64,000 nt of DNA from an uncultured bacterium. GTDB taxonomy: Bacteria > Planctomycetota > UBA8108 > UBA1146. This document shows, piece after piece, positions 25,700 to 34,593 of this stretch; the stretch's first letter is position 1, and each line of letters opens with the position of its first letter. Both the position numbers and the translations under genes were made by a program. The stretch spans positions 55,550 to 119,549 of the forward strand of contig CAJXMG010000001.1 in the NCBI GenBank assembly GCA_913056395.1, given 5' to 3'. The notes beneath the pieces are model-generated. The model was not told where the DNA came from and searched no databases. It saw only the letters and a program-made list of their open reading frames with translations.

Positions 25700-27016
25700 A
25701 TGAAGGTTCAGTGCCTCAAGGGATTCCGGGATTATCTCCCCGGTGAAATGCTGCAGAAAGAGCGCATGCTGGCTTCCGTCAGAGAAGTCTTTGAGCAGCA
25801 TGGATATCCTCCACTGATGACCCCTGCCCTCGAATATGCTGAAGTCTTGACCGGCAAGTACGGGGACGAAGGCGAGATGTTGCTGTATCGCTTCCGTGAC
25901 AACGGGGATCGCGACGTGGCCTTGAGATATGACCTGACGGTTCCATTGGCCAGAGTTCTCGCAGAACACGGTGATATTGGCATGCCGTTCCGCAGGTATC
26001 AGATCGCACCAGTCTGGCGAGCTGAAAAGCCTGCTCGCGGAAGGTTCCGGGAATTCATGCAATGCGACGTCGATCTCATCGGGGTCGACAGTGCCGCTGC
26101 CGATGCAGAGATGCTGGTCATCGGTGCAGCGGTCATGCAGCGATTTGGCATCGAGTCCTACCGCTTGCGGATCAATCACCGCGGAATTTTGACGGCCCTT
26201 TGTCGGCTGGTGGGCCTTGAGGGGGCGAGTGAAGCAGACTTTTTGCGAATCCTCGACAAGCTGGACAAGATTGGCGAAGAGAAGTTTCGCACAGAGGTTG
26301 CAAAAATTCCGGGATTGGATGATTCAGGCCTGGACAAGGTTCTGGAGGTGGTCCTCTGTGATCTGAAGGAACCTGCAGATGTTCTCGATCACATGAGTTC
26401 TATCCTTGGAGATGATGAACTGGCGAATGGGGCCATCGACAGGATGCGTTCAATTCTCGAAATTGTCGACGCGGCGGGAATCGCTTCCTGTTGCCAAATC
26501 GACCCTTCCATCGCCCGTGGCTTGAGTTATTACACGGGTCTCGTCTACGAAACGTTTCTCGATGAGTTGCCCCAAGTCGGATCGGTCATGAGTGGTGGGC
26601 GTTATGACGATCTTGTCGGTATGTTCTCCGGCAAGGATCTTCCCGCCATCGGGATCAGCCTCGGAATTGACCGACTTTTTTACGCTTTGGGTGAACTCCA
26701 GTTACTCTCTGGCGAGAAGCAACCGGCCCAAATACTGGTCGTGCTCTTTTCCGATGAACTCGCTCCTGCCAGTTTCGCCGCAGCTTCACGATTCAGGAGC
26801 GCCGGAATCGAAACCCTCGTTTACCCCAAGGCTGCCAAAGTCAAAAAACAGCTTCAGTTCGCCCAGAAGTCTGACATTCCCTACGTCGCCGTCATCGGTG
26901 TCGAGGAATCCCGATCAGGAACGGTTCAGTTCAGGGATATGGAAGCGGGATCTCAGGAAGAGTTGTCGATTGAGGCCGTCATCGAAAAGGTCCATACAGG
27001 GCGCAGTTCCTCATGA
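25700..27016 (+). CDS. hisS: Histidyl-tRNA synthetase
   Basis: HisS charges tRNA-His. It is a class II synthetase of 438 residues. N-terminal KGFRDYLP, motif 2 RYQIAPVWRAEKPARGRFREF, the histidine-specific ARGLSYYTG, motif 3 region GISLGIDRLFYAL, and the C-terminal anticodon-binding domain (QILVVLFSD onward) are all present. The ATG at 25700 is chosen because GGAGGAGCG directly precedes it; a GTG eight codons upstream would precede this site. The stop overlaps the next gene (ATGA), so an alpha/beta hydrolase is coupled to it. Confidence 0.96.
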   Translation: MKVQCLKGFRDYLPGEMLQKERMLASVREVFEQHGYPPLMTPALEYAEVLTGKYGDEGEMLLYRFRDNGDRDVALRYDLTVPLARVLAEHGDIGMPFRRYQIAPVWRAEKPARGRFREFMQCDVDLIGVDSAAADAEMLVIGAAVMQRFGIESYRLRINHRGILTALCRLVGLEGASEADFLRILDKLDKIGEEKFRTEVAKIPGLDDSGLDKVLEVVLCDLKEPADVLDHMSSILGDDELANGAIDRMRSILEIVDAAGIASCCQIDPSIARGLSYYTGLVYETFLDELPQVGSVMSGGRYDDLVGMFSGKDLPAIGISLGIDRLFYALGELQLLSGEKQPAQILVVLFSDELAPASFAAASRFRSAGIETLVYPKAAKVKKQLQFAQKSDIPYVAVIGVEESRSGTVQFRDMEAGSQEELSIEAVIEKVHTGRSSS

Positions 27017-27876
27017 ACTCACCGACCTCCTTTGCCAATGGGGAACTACGGGTTACTGCCGATCGAACTCTCCGTCTTTCCATTTTTGAGCCTGAGGGTT
27101 CTAGGGGCGAAGTTGTCACCATCGTTTTTGTTCCAGGATTCAAGGGGTTCAAGGATTGGGGCGGTTGGCCCTGGTTCTGTTCACTGATTTGCAAGGCAGG
27201 ATATCGAGTGGTCTCGATGAACCCGACGATGTGTGGGGTGGGTCCTGCTCTTCAAGAGTTTGACGAACCGGAAAAGTTTGCTCGGCAAACCCTGTCCCAT
27301 GATCTCGAAGATCTGGATGCGCTTTTTCACTCAGAGTGGATTCCATCCGCCAATCCCCTGGTTTTGCTCGGTCACTCCCGCGGGGGAATCGTTGCGGCTC
27401 TGGGTGGTGCAAGAGAAGAAAGCAGATCTGGTGCGGACAAGCTGGTCGATTTGCGGGGGGTTATCACCCTGGGAACTCCCCATGACCTGATGCGGTTGTC
27501 TCAGGATGAGTTGGATCTGTGGAAAGAGACCGGGTACAGGGAAATCGTCAATGCCAGGACCGGTGAGGTCCTGAAGCAGGAACTCTCTGTTCTCGAAGAC
27601 TACATTGCCAATACCGAAATATACGATCCTGTCCGTGCATTGGCCTCCTGTGGAATCCCGTTTCTGGGAATTCACGGGACAGCGGATCCTGCGGTCGGGA
27701 CAGAATCTCTCGACCACCTGTTTGCTGCGTGTTCCCATCCACTGTCACGTCGGGAATTGATCGAAGGTGCAGGACATACTTTTGGCATGGCCCATCCCCA
27801 TCAGGGGGGGCATGAAGATGCCGAAACTGCAATCGCGCTGATGACTGCCTGGCTTGGAGAGGTGATTCAACGATGA
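27013..27876 (+). CDS. Alpha/beta hydrolase
   Basis: This 287-residue serine hydrolase has the nucleophile elbow GHSRGG (Ser122) after a strand PLVLL, an oxyanion segment FVPGFKGFKDWG, a likely acid Asp in GTADPAVG, and the catalytic His in GAGHTFG. The overall order resembles dienelactone hydrolase or BAAT-like esterases. It overlaps hisS at its start and the E1-alpha-like gene at its end (both ATGA), so the three genes form one translationally coupled unit. The substrate is not evident; linkage to the TPP enzyme may mean an acyl-thioester or ester intermediate. Confidence 0.82.
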   Translation: MNSPTSFANGELRVTADRTLRLSIFEPEGSRGEVVTIVFVPGFKGFKDWGGWPWFCSLICKAGYRVVSMNPTMCGVGPALQEFDEPEKFARQTLSHDLEDLDALFHSEWIPSANPLVLLGHSRGGIVAALGGAREESRSGADKLVDLRGVITLGTPHDLMRLSQDELDLWKETGYREIVNARTGEVLKQELSVLEDYIANTEIYDPVRALASCGIPFLGIHGTADPAVGTESLDHLFAACSHPLSRRELIEGAGHTFGMAHPHQGGHEDAETAIALMTAWLGEVIQR

Positions 27877-28961
27877 AGATTTACCCCGCTTATGATCCGC
27901 CCGAGTACCGTGAATGGCAGCCGGACCCGAAAGTGATGGCCGATTATTCAGCACGCATGGGAGAGCCGGAGATTGAGAAGAGCCTCCACGCATTGGGTGA
28001 GGTTGGACTCGAAAATCTTTACCGCGGTTTGATCAGGGCCCGGATTCACGACATCACACTCAAGCGTTGGGTGAGAACCGGTGTGATCACCAAAGCCTGG
28101 CTGGGGACCGGAGAAGAAGCGGTGACGGTGGGCGCATGCCATGCTCTCGGAGAGGGAGACGTGGTCGGCCCGATGATTCGTAACGCCGCAGCCACCTTTG
28201 AGCGTGGATTGCCTATGGAAGAATCATTCCGTTCCTATCTGGCGACGGGAGATGGTGTTACCAAGGGACGTGACCTCCACTTCGGTGACTTGAAATATGG
28301 TGTGGTTGCGCCCATTAGTCATGTGGGGGATCTGGTTCCTGTCTGTGCCGGGTTTGCTCTTTCCTTCCAGCTGCGTCAGGAAGAAAAGGTGGCGTTGACC
28401 TGGGTCGGTGACGGATCGACACGAACCGGAGCGGTGCATGAAGGATTGTCGCTGGCGTCCGCGAGAAGATTGCCACTGATCGTCATGGTGCAGGATAACG
28501 CCGTCGCTCTGGGGACTCGCAGAGATCCCCGGCTCGATGAAAGCCTGCGCGGTATGGCCGCCTCCTACGGGGTGACAGGACTGGAGTGCGATGGCAATCA
28601 CATTCTCGATGTCCACGCCTGTGTGCGTCAGGCCCGTGAAATCTGCGTTGCCGGTGAAGGACCCGTGGTGATTCTGGCGAGAACCTTCCGCTTTGGCGGA
28701 CATGCCACCCACGACGAAGCGGAAGCGAGAGCGATCTTTTCTGCGGAGGACTTCAGTGACTGGGCGCTGAAGGAGCCGATCGGTTGCTTTGAATCGTGGT
28801 TGCGGGATCACCGCGGAGGCACCGGGTCTGATCAGCTGGAGCAGTGGGAAGCGGAGGAAACCGCAAAGGTCGAGGCGCTCGCTGAAAACGCTCTTGCCAG
28901 CAAGGATCAGTCACCACCCGATCCCGGACTCATGCTGGGGGATGTCTTCGCTGGCGATTGA
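27873..28961 (+). CDS. TPP-dependent 2-oxoacid dehydrogenase E1, alpha subunit-like
   Basis: This 362-residue protein has the fold and motifs of the E1-alpha subunit of pyruvate or branched-chain 2-oxoacid dehydrogenases. EEAVTVGACHAL is the start of the TPP domain. The TPP motif GDGS begins at residue 179 and ends with the conserved Asn209 in QDNAVALGT. The phosphorylation-loop region HATHDEAEAR and a helical C-terminus are also present. Normally an E1-beta gene follows, but here the next gene is on the other strand and encodes an Fe-S carrier, so any beta partner must lie elsewhere. It overlaps the hydrolase stop (ATGA). Confidence 0.82.
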   Translation: MKIYPAYDPPEYREWQPDPKVMADYSARMGEPEIEKSLHALGEVGLENLYRGLIRARIHDITLKRWVRTGVITKAWLGTGEEAVTVGACHALGEGDVVGPMIRNAAATFERGLPMEESFRSYLATGDGVTKGRDLHFGDLKYGVVAPISHVGDLVPVCAGFALSFQLRQEEKVALTWVGDGSTRTGAVHEGLSLASARRLPLIVMVQDNAVALGTRRDPRLDESLRGMAASYGVTGLECDGNHILDVHACVRQAREICVAGEGPVVILARTFRFGGHATHDEAEARAIFSAEDFSDWALKEPIGCFESWLRDHRGGTGSDQLEQWEAEETAKVEALAENALASKDQSPPDPGLMLGDVFAGD

Positions 28962-29020
28962 TGGCGGATTGGAATGACAGTCAGCCTCAGCGGGTGAGAA
29001 ACTGTTGAACAGGGATCCGA

Positions 29021-29398
29021 CTATTCTCCGGAGCAGGAATCGGGATTCGCCGATGCGGGTGCCGGGGTGTTCTCGATACTGAACGAGGTTCCACAGCCGC
29101 AGGCACCATTGGCATTCGGATTCTCGAAGACGAATCCGCGGCCCATCAGGGACTCTTTGAAATCGACAGTGGTGCCATTGAGAAAGAGCCAGGATTTGGG
29201 GTCCACGAAAACCCGTGCGCCCTCGACTTCAAAGACTCGATCCTTTTCACCGGCTTTTTCGATGACGTCCATGCCATAGGACATGCCTGCACAGCCGCCA
29301 CCCTGAACGAACAGGCGCAATCCACCCTCTTCGCCGACCTGTTTCTCACTGGTCAGACGAGAGATCTCCTTGCCGGCAGCTTCGGTGACATGAATCAT
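29021..29398 (-). CDS. A-type iron-sulfur carrier (IscA/ErpA/HesB family)
   Basis: This is a small carrier, about 125 residues, that delivers Fe-S clusters to apo-proteins such as the radical-SAM and aconitase-type enzymes of this region. The three conserved Cys are in GGGCAGMSYGM and ACGCGTSF; the body has the typical TEAAGKEISRL start and SLMGRGFVFENPNA. A C-terminal tail of about 20 residues, rich in Ala and Pro, is unusual and ends in DSCSGE with a further Cys. The ATG at 29398 has AGGAGAAA just upstream. ErpA and IscA cannot be separated by eye. Confidence 0.9.
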   Translation of the reverse strand: MIHVTEAAGKEISRLTSEKQVGEEGGLRLFVQGGGCAGMSYGMDVIEKAGEKDRVFEVEGARVFVDPKSWLFLNGTTVDFKESLMGRGFVFENPNANGACGCGTSFSIENTPAPASANPDSCSGE

Positions 29399-29514
29399 GG
29401 TTTTCTCCTGTTCGTGTTTTCCATGGTACCTTCGTGGTGGGACGCTGACCATGCCTACAGGGGATTTCATGACGGGTCAGGACCGTTTTTGCAGGGAAAG
29501 GAGACTTTCGCATC

Positions 29515-30483
29515 TTGATTTCGAGAATCTCCGCCGCAATTCGCCGGCTTTTTCTGCGAGGCTTCGTGGCCCTGATTTCCTTCCCACCACCTCACTCTGC
29601 AGGTCGCTGGGGGCGTCGACTGGGCCGTTGGGGTTGGACGTTCCTTTCCCCTGATCGACTGCGGGCGATCAGTCAATTGTCGCGTCTCGATCCGTCTCTC
29701 AGCAAGGCCACTCGCACATCGCTGGCCCTGCAGAATTTCCTTCATCTCGGGGAGGTCCTGGTGACCGGGTGCAGCCTTGCAACCCGAAGCAGTGGATCCC
29801 CGATTCTGAATGACAGCCAACGTGGGATTGAGATCGAAAACCTTCCTGAGTTCATGAAGCATGTTCGGGAATTGTGTGGGCAGGGAGGAGTCATCGGGGT
29901 CTCGGGGCATCTCGGTGCATGGGAATTGGCCGGAGCCGCGACAGGTGCAGAAGGCTACCCGATCCTGGCCAAGCGTTACCCCGATCCAGTGGAGCAGGAA
30001 GTGGTAGAGGGGGTCCGCACGCGTTTGGGAATCCGGCTCATCTATCAGGATCAATCTTTGATGAGAGTCATTCGGCTGTTGCGGGATAGTCAGATGGTTT
30101 CGATGCTGGTCGACCTGGATATACGGGCGATGGATGGAGTCCACGTTCCCCTGTTGGGCGAGGATGCCCATACCACAGCGGCTCCGGCGAGGCTTGCGCT
30201 CAAGACCGGTTCCGTTTTGTTCCCTTACTTTTTGGTCAAGGGTGCAGGAAGCACTTATCGTTTCGAGTGGGAAGAGCCGATACAGATCGGTGTCGCTGAG
30301 TCGGATCTTCCTGAAGAAGAACAGATTCTCACACTGACCCGGAGAATGAATGAATCCATCGAACGGGCGATTCGCCGCCACCCTGAACAGTGGGTATGGA
30401 TGCACCGCCGTTGGCGATCGACCCCCGAAGTGATCATGGAGAGAAAAACCCGGGAACAGTCGGTAGGATCTGTAAACTCCTGA
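29515..30483 (+). CDS. Lipid A acyltransferase, LpxL/HtrB family
   Basis: This inner-membrane lauroyl/myristoyl-type acyltransferase of about 322 residues adds secondary acyl chains to lipid A. A hydrophobic N-terminal segment carries ALISFPP; the catalytic His/acidic motif is in VSGHLGAWELAG; RYPDPVEQEV and the later PARLALKTGSVLFPYF are family-typical, and the C-terminal PEQWVWMHRRW is diagnostic. The best start is a TTG at 29515 with AAGGAG about 11 bases upstream; no ATG is available. The function fits lpxK, hldE and the GT9 genes further along the same block. Confidence 0.88.
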   Translation: MISRISAAIRRLFLRGFVALISFPPPHSAGRWGRRLGRWGWTFLSPDRLRAISQLSRLDPSLSKATRTSLALQNFLHLGEVLVTGCSLATRSSGSPILNDSQRGIEIENLPEFMKHVRELCGQGGVIGVSGHLGAWELAGAATGAEGYPILAKRYPDPVEQEVVEGVRTRLGIRLIYQDQSLMRVIRLLRDSQMVSMLVDLDIRAMDGVHVPLLGEDAHTTAAPARLALKTGSVLFPYFLVKGAGSTYRFEWEEPIQIGVAESDLPEEEQILTLTRRMNESIERAIRRHPEQWVWMHRRWRSTPEVIMERKTREQSVGSVNS

Positions 30484-30598
30484 ATCGGCACCCTGTTGAC
30501 CCATCTTGAGGCGCTCCTCGCCAACAATTATGATGTCCCCTGATTCAATTGCGATTACCACCCGAATGCCGATTCGGTTTTGGGCAAAAGGAGACCCC

Positions 30599-31510
30599 AT
30601 GTCATTTCGAGTCAATTTTCCTGAGCTGAGTTCGACAAACCGGAACCACTGGGTTTTTCTGTTTCTCTGCCTGTCCGTGTTGATCGGTGTGGGGAACAGT
30701 GAGCTTCTTGCTGAACAGGATCCTGATCTTGCGTGGAAGAAGCCAGTGGGGGCCCAACTCTTTGAAGAGGCACGCGCTGCCTACGATTCGAAGCAGTATG
30801 CGGAGGCGGTCAAGAAGTTCAAGGATGCCCGAAAGCAGGCCAAAAACCGGGCGACCCGGATGCACATCGACAACTGGTTGTTGGCGACGGAGGGGGCAAA
30901 TGAATTGAACGCCCTGATCCAACAGGCGAAGGGGGGCAAGGAGTCTGCAGCCTATCGGATTGGTGCAAAAAATTACCCCCGTTTCGCCCAGTCACCCATC
31001 GGTCCCGAGTACAAAAAGTTTCTGACCGAAATGGAAACGAAACTGTTTGTGGTGCTCGATGATTTTGAACGAGTCTCACGTCGTTACTCGGAGAAGTTTG
31101 GCAAAAAGTTCATCGATGACGAGAAGCTGGTTCAGCAAGGGAAGCGTGCCCTCGAGTGGAAAGTCAGTGCTCAGGCCAGTGAGTTGAAGATCAAATCACT
31201 GCCAAAGAATCTGGAATCATTCAAATCCCTGGTCATGTATCTGGATATGCCCAAGGGAGGAGCTGCCTACCAAATGGTCTTCGTGGTTCCGGGAACCAGT
31301 GACGAGGGACTCTCAAAGGTGACGACGGTTCAAAACGCCTACATCGCTCAGATGAAATCACACCGGGGTCTCAAGCGTATCGAAGTTCCCCTGAAAAACT
31401 TCAAGGGGCAGGGCAATGTCGAGTGGTCACGGGTGAAGGATTTCCGAATTCAGTTTCTGGGCGGAAAAAAGTTTACCGCCTACGTGGATTTCATCGCCTT
31501 GCAGAAGTAA
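30599..31510 (+). CDS. Exported protein with TPR-like and possible carbohydrate-binding-like domains
   Basis: The 303-residue protein begins with a signal peptide (hydrophobic core VFLFLCLSVLIGVGN). Residues about 45-110 are helical, with the TPR-like AYDSKQYAEAVKKFKDARKQ. The C-terminal half from about 165 to 300 is beta-rich and ends in RIQFLGGKKFTAYVDFIALQ, which recalls the last strands of CBM-like jelly rolls. The ATG at 30599 is supported by AAAGGAGA just upstream. Its end overlaps the DUF374 gene by 20 bases. It probably acts in the periplasm or at the outer membrane. No catalytic residues were recognised. Confidence 0.68.
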   Translation: MSFRVNFPELSSTNRNHWVFLFLCLSVLIGVGNSELLAEQDPDLAWKKPVGAQLFEEARAAYDSKQYAEAVKKFKDARKQAKNRATRMHIDNWLLATEGANELNALIQQAKGGKESAAYRIGAKNYPRFAQSPIGPEYKKFLTEMETKLFVVLDDFERVSRRYSEKFGKKFIDDEKLVQQGKRALEWKVSAQASELKIKSLPKNLESFKSLVMYLDMPKGGAAYQMVFVVPGTSDEGLSKVTTVQNAYIAQMKSHRGLKRIEVPLKNFKGQGNVEWSRVKDFRIQFLGGKKFTAYVDFIALQK

Positions 31511-32255
31511 GCCCCGATTCACCCAGAGGTGAAGTGCCTGCTCCCTGACGCCAAAGGTTGTCAAAATCGTTGTGGGCGGATTCGGTGGCCCGATTCAGAG
31601 ACGCTCCAAGGGTGTCCGTCACTGCTGCGTCGTCTCGTCGGCGTTCCCCCGGCATGACCGGTTCACCGACGACGATGACCGCCCTGGACCCGGGCCAGGG
31701 AAGAATCATGCGGTCCCAGGTTTTCAACCGTCGCGATTTTTCTGCAGCAAATCCGAGGGGAATCATCGGTATCTGCAGTCTTCTTGAAAGGGCAGCGGCA
31801 CCCTCCTTGGCGATGCAGGGTGGACCTTTGGGACCATCCACGGAAATCACCGGTGACAGTCCGGTACGGGCCAGTGTTTCCAACTCCTGAAATCCGCGCA
31901 AACCACCCCGGGTACTGGAGCCGTGGCAGACTTCCACTCCGAGCCAGCGCAGGGCGGAGCCGAGGCGTGCACCATCATGATGACGACTGGTGAGGGCGCA
32001 GAATCCGTTTGACTTCAGGGTGTAGCTGAGTGGCAAGACCCACTCGTGCCAGAAGGTCACCACCAGATTGCCGTGAGTCCGGAGTGCTTCTCTGGCGTTC
32101 TCACCACCGGACCAGCGCAGTTCCAGAGATCCCATAAAGGTGTCGATGATGCTCGCAACGATCTTGCCACTCCAACGATAGGGGTGATCGACACTGTTGG
32201 AGTCTTCGTCTTCCGGACGGGACAGGGTGGGAGTGCTTTGGAGATCGCGATTCAT
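31491..32255 (-). CDS. DUF374-family acyltransferase
   Basis: The protein, about 254 residues, belongs to the DUF374/lysophospholipid-acyltransferase-like group often found with lipid A genes. VTFWHEWVLPLSY carries the HxxxxD-like active-site region; RHHDGARLGSALRWLG, GSSTRGG and SVDGPKGP are characteristic. A mid-protein PMIPLGFAAEKS follows. The ATG at 32255 was chosen; a TTG at 32291 would add 12 residues. Transcription is from the minus strand, with the GT9 gene 69 bases upstream, so the two are probably co-transcribed. Role: inferred acyl transfer to an envelope lipid. Confidence 0.85.
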   Translation of the reverse strand: MNRDLQSTPTLSRPEDEDSNSVDHPYRWSGKIVASIIDTFMGSLELRWSGGENAREALRTHGNLVVTFWHEWVLPLSYTLKSNGFCALTSRHHDGARLGSALRWLGVEVCHGSSTRGGLRGFQELETLARTGLSPVISVDGPKGPPCIAKEGAAALSRRLQIPMIPLGFAAEKSRRLKTWDRMILPWPGSRAVIVVGEPVMPGERRRDDAAVTDTLGASLNRATESAHNDFDNLWRQGAGTSPLGESGLTSARR

Positions 32256-32324
32256 GACCACAGCATCCTCTGTGGAATGCCATAACGTCAACGGGATTTT
32301 TTGGAGGCGGGAAGATACCTGCTT

Positions 32325-33389
32325 TTACGAGACCCGTTGCGGATCGAGCAGGGTTTCCAGTGCGGAGAGGACCTGATCAACCCCGATGGACGACATGCAC
32401 AGGGAATGCTCGCAGTCGCGCAGGGGACAGGGAGAGCAAGGGACACCGGATCGCAGGGTGACGGAGCGGGGACCGAGTGGACCGTGAACTGACGGATCTT
32501 TGGGACCATAGAGGCCGATGGTGGGAATCCCGAGCATCGACGAGAGATGGACAATCCCTGTATCCGCAGCGACAACGGCGCGACAACTTCGAACCAGTTT
32601 GGCAAGGTCGGCGGTGTCGCGGGTTTCAGGTGCCATTTCGATCTGTGGTGAAGAATCAGCAACCCACTCTTCGACTCTGGCTCTTTCCGCAGGGGTACCC
32701 GAGACCCAGACGGTTTCATTCTTTTGTGCCAGTTGCCCGGCCAACTCTATCCAATGACCCAGTGGCCACTCCTTAAAGCGGCCAAAGGCGCTGACGAAGG
32801 GGTGGATCAGGATGGGGGCCTTGGATCCACCATCCGCCAATGGAAGCGATTCACCTGCGATCTCTCCCTGGGGAGTGGGTCCCCGGTATCCCAATTCACG
32901 GACCAGATGCATCGCTCTCTCAATGCGGTGAACTCTTCCCGCAGGGTTTCGGGGGCGCCAGCCGGGCCACCAGAAGGGCAACTCGCCACCGTCTGCCGGA
33001 TGGAGTTGCAGAACGTGTCGATGCCGGGTTTGCATTCGAATCCACGCTGATCGCAGGTTTGATTGCCAATCGATGACGAGGTCGTAGTGGGTCCTCTGAA
33101 GTTGGTCTTTCAACTCTTCCATTCTCTCTCTGGCTTGCCCCCTGAATTCAGCTGTGCGCCACTCCTTGCGAATCTCGGCGCGGGGAAACCGGTGGAGGTG
33201 GTCGATCCCTGGATGATCCTTGAGGATCGGGTAGGAGAGGGATTCAGTGACGGCGTCGATCCTCGATGTGGGGAAGAGGCGACTGAGGGCCTCAATCGCG
33301 GGCAAAACCTGAATCACGTCGCCGAGGGCACTGAGCCGAATGACGAGGATTCTTTCCGGTGACAGGGGTTTGCTGGGAAGTGGTCTCAC
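32325..33389 (-). CDS. Glycosyltransferase family 9 (heptosyltransferase-like)
   Basis: The product transfers a heptose-type sugar to the LPS core in the cytoplasm. It has about 354 residues. It starts with the family strand RILVIRLSALGDVIQVLPA, and the donor-binding motif is ADTGIVHLSSMLGIPTIGLYG. After PKDPSVHGPLG comes a Cys-rich tail (PCSPCPLRDC), also common in GT9. The start is uncertain: the frame is open for another 126 codons upstream but reads as non-protein, overlapping the divergent gene. The GTG at 33389 gives a normal length. The gene runs divergently from the FGGY-like gene. Confidence 0.85.
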   Translation of the reverse strand: MRPLPSKPLSPERILVIRLSALGDVIQVLPAIEALSRLFPTSRIDAVTESLSYPILKDHPGIDHLHRFPRAEIRKEWRTAEFRGQARERMEELKDQLQRTHYDLVIDWQSNLRSAWIRMQTRHRHVLQLHPADGGELPFWWPGWRPRNPAGRVHRIERAMHLVRELGYRGPTPQGEIAGESLPLADGGSKAPILIHPFVSAFGRFKEWPLGHWIELAGQLAQKNETVWVSGTPAERARVEEWVADSSPQIEMAPETRDTADLAKLVRSCRAVVAADTGIVHLSSMLGIPTIGLYGPKDPSVHGPLGPRSVTLRSGVPCSPCPLRDCEHSLCMSSIGVDQVLSALETLLDPQRVS

Positions 33390-33480
33390 CTGGGTTAGAA
33401 TGGACCCTGTTATCGATAAATGAAACCGGAAAAGGGCGGGATCCGCATCCCTCCCCGGGTTAAAGGACTGGAGGCTTTCC

Positions 33481-34593
33481 TTGAGTGTTCTGCTCGGTCT
33501 CGAACTCTCTGGAAACAATCTGATTTTGCAGGCTGTCGATCGCAGGGGTGTGGTCCTTGCGGTGGTTCGGGAGCATGTGGCCTCCTCCTTTGACGAGGAT
33601 TGGCGCTCACACCCCGACGAAAAGGTCCGTTCAGTCAGGGCTCTGCTCCAGCATGCATTGGAAACGGGAAAAATTCGCCCCGGTTCCGTGGCCGCCATCG
33701 GTGTGGCGGGATCTTCCGGTCTCGTTCTCGTCGATGCAGAGATGGAGCCGGTACCGCCAAGGGCCATCGGCTGGAGTGAGGAGGATCCTCCAGCGGATTC
33801 GCTGCATGAGAGAATCCCGACAACACTTTCCAGTTATCCCGGATTGACCCGCAGTCTGGTTGCTGTCCTCGACGTTCAGGACTGGTTGAGATATCGCTGG
33901 ACCGGAGCTCTCGCGACGACCACTTCTTTTGCCTGGCAGTCCGGTTTGACACCGGGTAAGCATTCCGTTGAACGCTGGGATCCAGCCAAGGTCGATGGGG
34001 TCGGCTTGACCTCCGGTCAGTTGCCGCCGGTGATGCCCGGATACCAGAGAGTGGGAATCCTTCAGGAAGAACTGGTTCGTGAAACCGGCTTGCCGAGGGG
34101 AACCTGGTTCATGGCGGGAACGACCCCGGTTGCGGCTCGCCTTTGGCTCGCCTGTGAACCGACCCCCGGCCAACGAATCATCATGCTGGATCAAAGTGGA
34201 GCCCAGGGTTGGCGGGTGGTCGCGGGCAGTGACTTCGATGAATCGGTGGCAGGAGCCTTGCCGGCTCCCCATGGTGATCACTGGTACCTTCCGGAAACAG
34301 ATCCTGTCGCGGATCCGCGGAAAGGTGAGACCCCCGATTCGGAGGCGATCTACGATTCTGCCGACGATGTCTCTGCTCTCGACTGGGATGTGAATGCGGA
34401 CGAGGTTCACGTTTCTGCCGACTTCGCCCGACCTTCCCGTGGTCCCGCCCTGCTCGCGGGGGTGGGTTTGGGTTGGTTCAAGGATATGAAACCCTTCTGG
34501 AGAAAGCGCTGCCCGATCCAGACCCTCACCCAGTGGCGACAGTCGGTTGAATCTGCGGACTCACAGACCACGGAACAGGATGAGACGTCATGA
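33481..34593 (+). CDS. Degenerate FGGY-type carbohydrate kinase-like protein
   Basis: The 370 residues follow the order of the FGGY N-terminal domain: a first strand LLGLELSGNNL, then AAIGVAGSSGLVLVDAEM, LDVQDWLRYRWTG, VGILQEELVRETGLP and WFMAGTTPVAARLWLA. Catalytic features are missing. The initial phosphate-binding motif (normally D-x-G-T) reads LSGNN, and the catalytic-base Asp of the usual GxGD motif is replaced by GTTP. There is no complete ATP-binding C-terminal domain, and the protein is about 130 residues short. It starts at a TTG. The stop overlaps the ADP-ribosylglycohydrolase-like gene (ATGA). It is probably a non-catalytic or altered sensor; pseudogene decay is less likely because the frame is intact and coupled. 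Confidence 0.7.
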   Translation: MSVLLGLELSGNNLILQAVDRRGVVLAVVREHVASSFDEDWRSHPDEKVRSVRALLQHALETGKIRPGSVAAIGVAGSSGLVLVDAEMEPVPPRAIGWSEEDPPADSLHERIPTTLSSYPGLTRSLVAVLDVQDWLRYRWTGALATTTSFAWQSGLTPGKHSVERWDPAKVDGVGLTSGQLPPVMPGYQRVGILQEELVRETGLPRGTWFMAGTTPVAARLWLACEPTPGQRIIMLDQSGAQGWRVVAGSDFDESVAGALPAPHGDHWYLPETDPVADPRKGETPDSEAIYDSADDVSALDWDVNADEVHVSADFARPSRGPALLAGVGLGWFKDMKPFWRKRCPIQTLTQWRQSVESADSQTTEQDETS

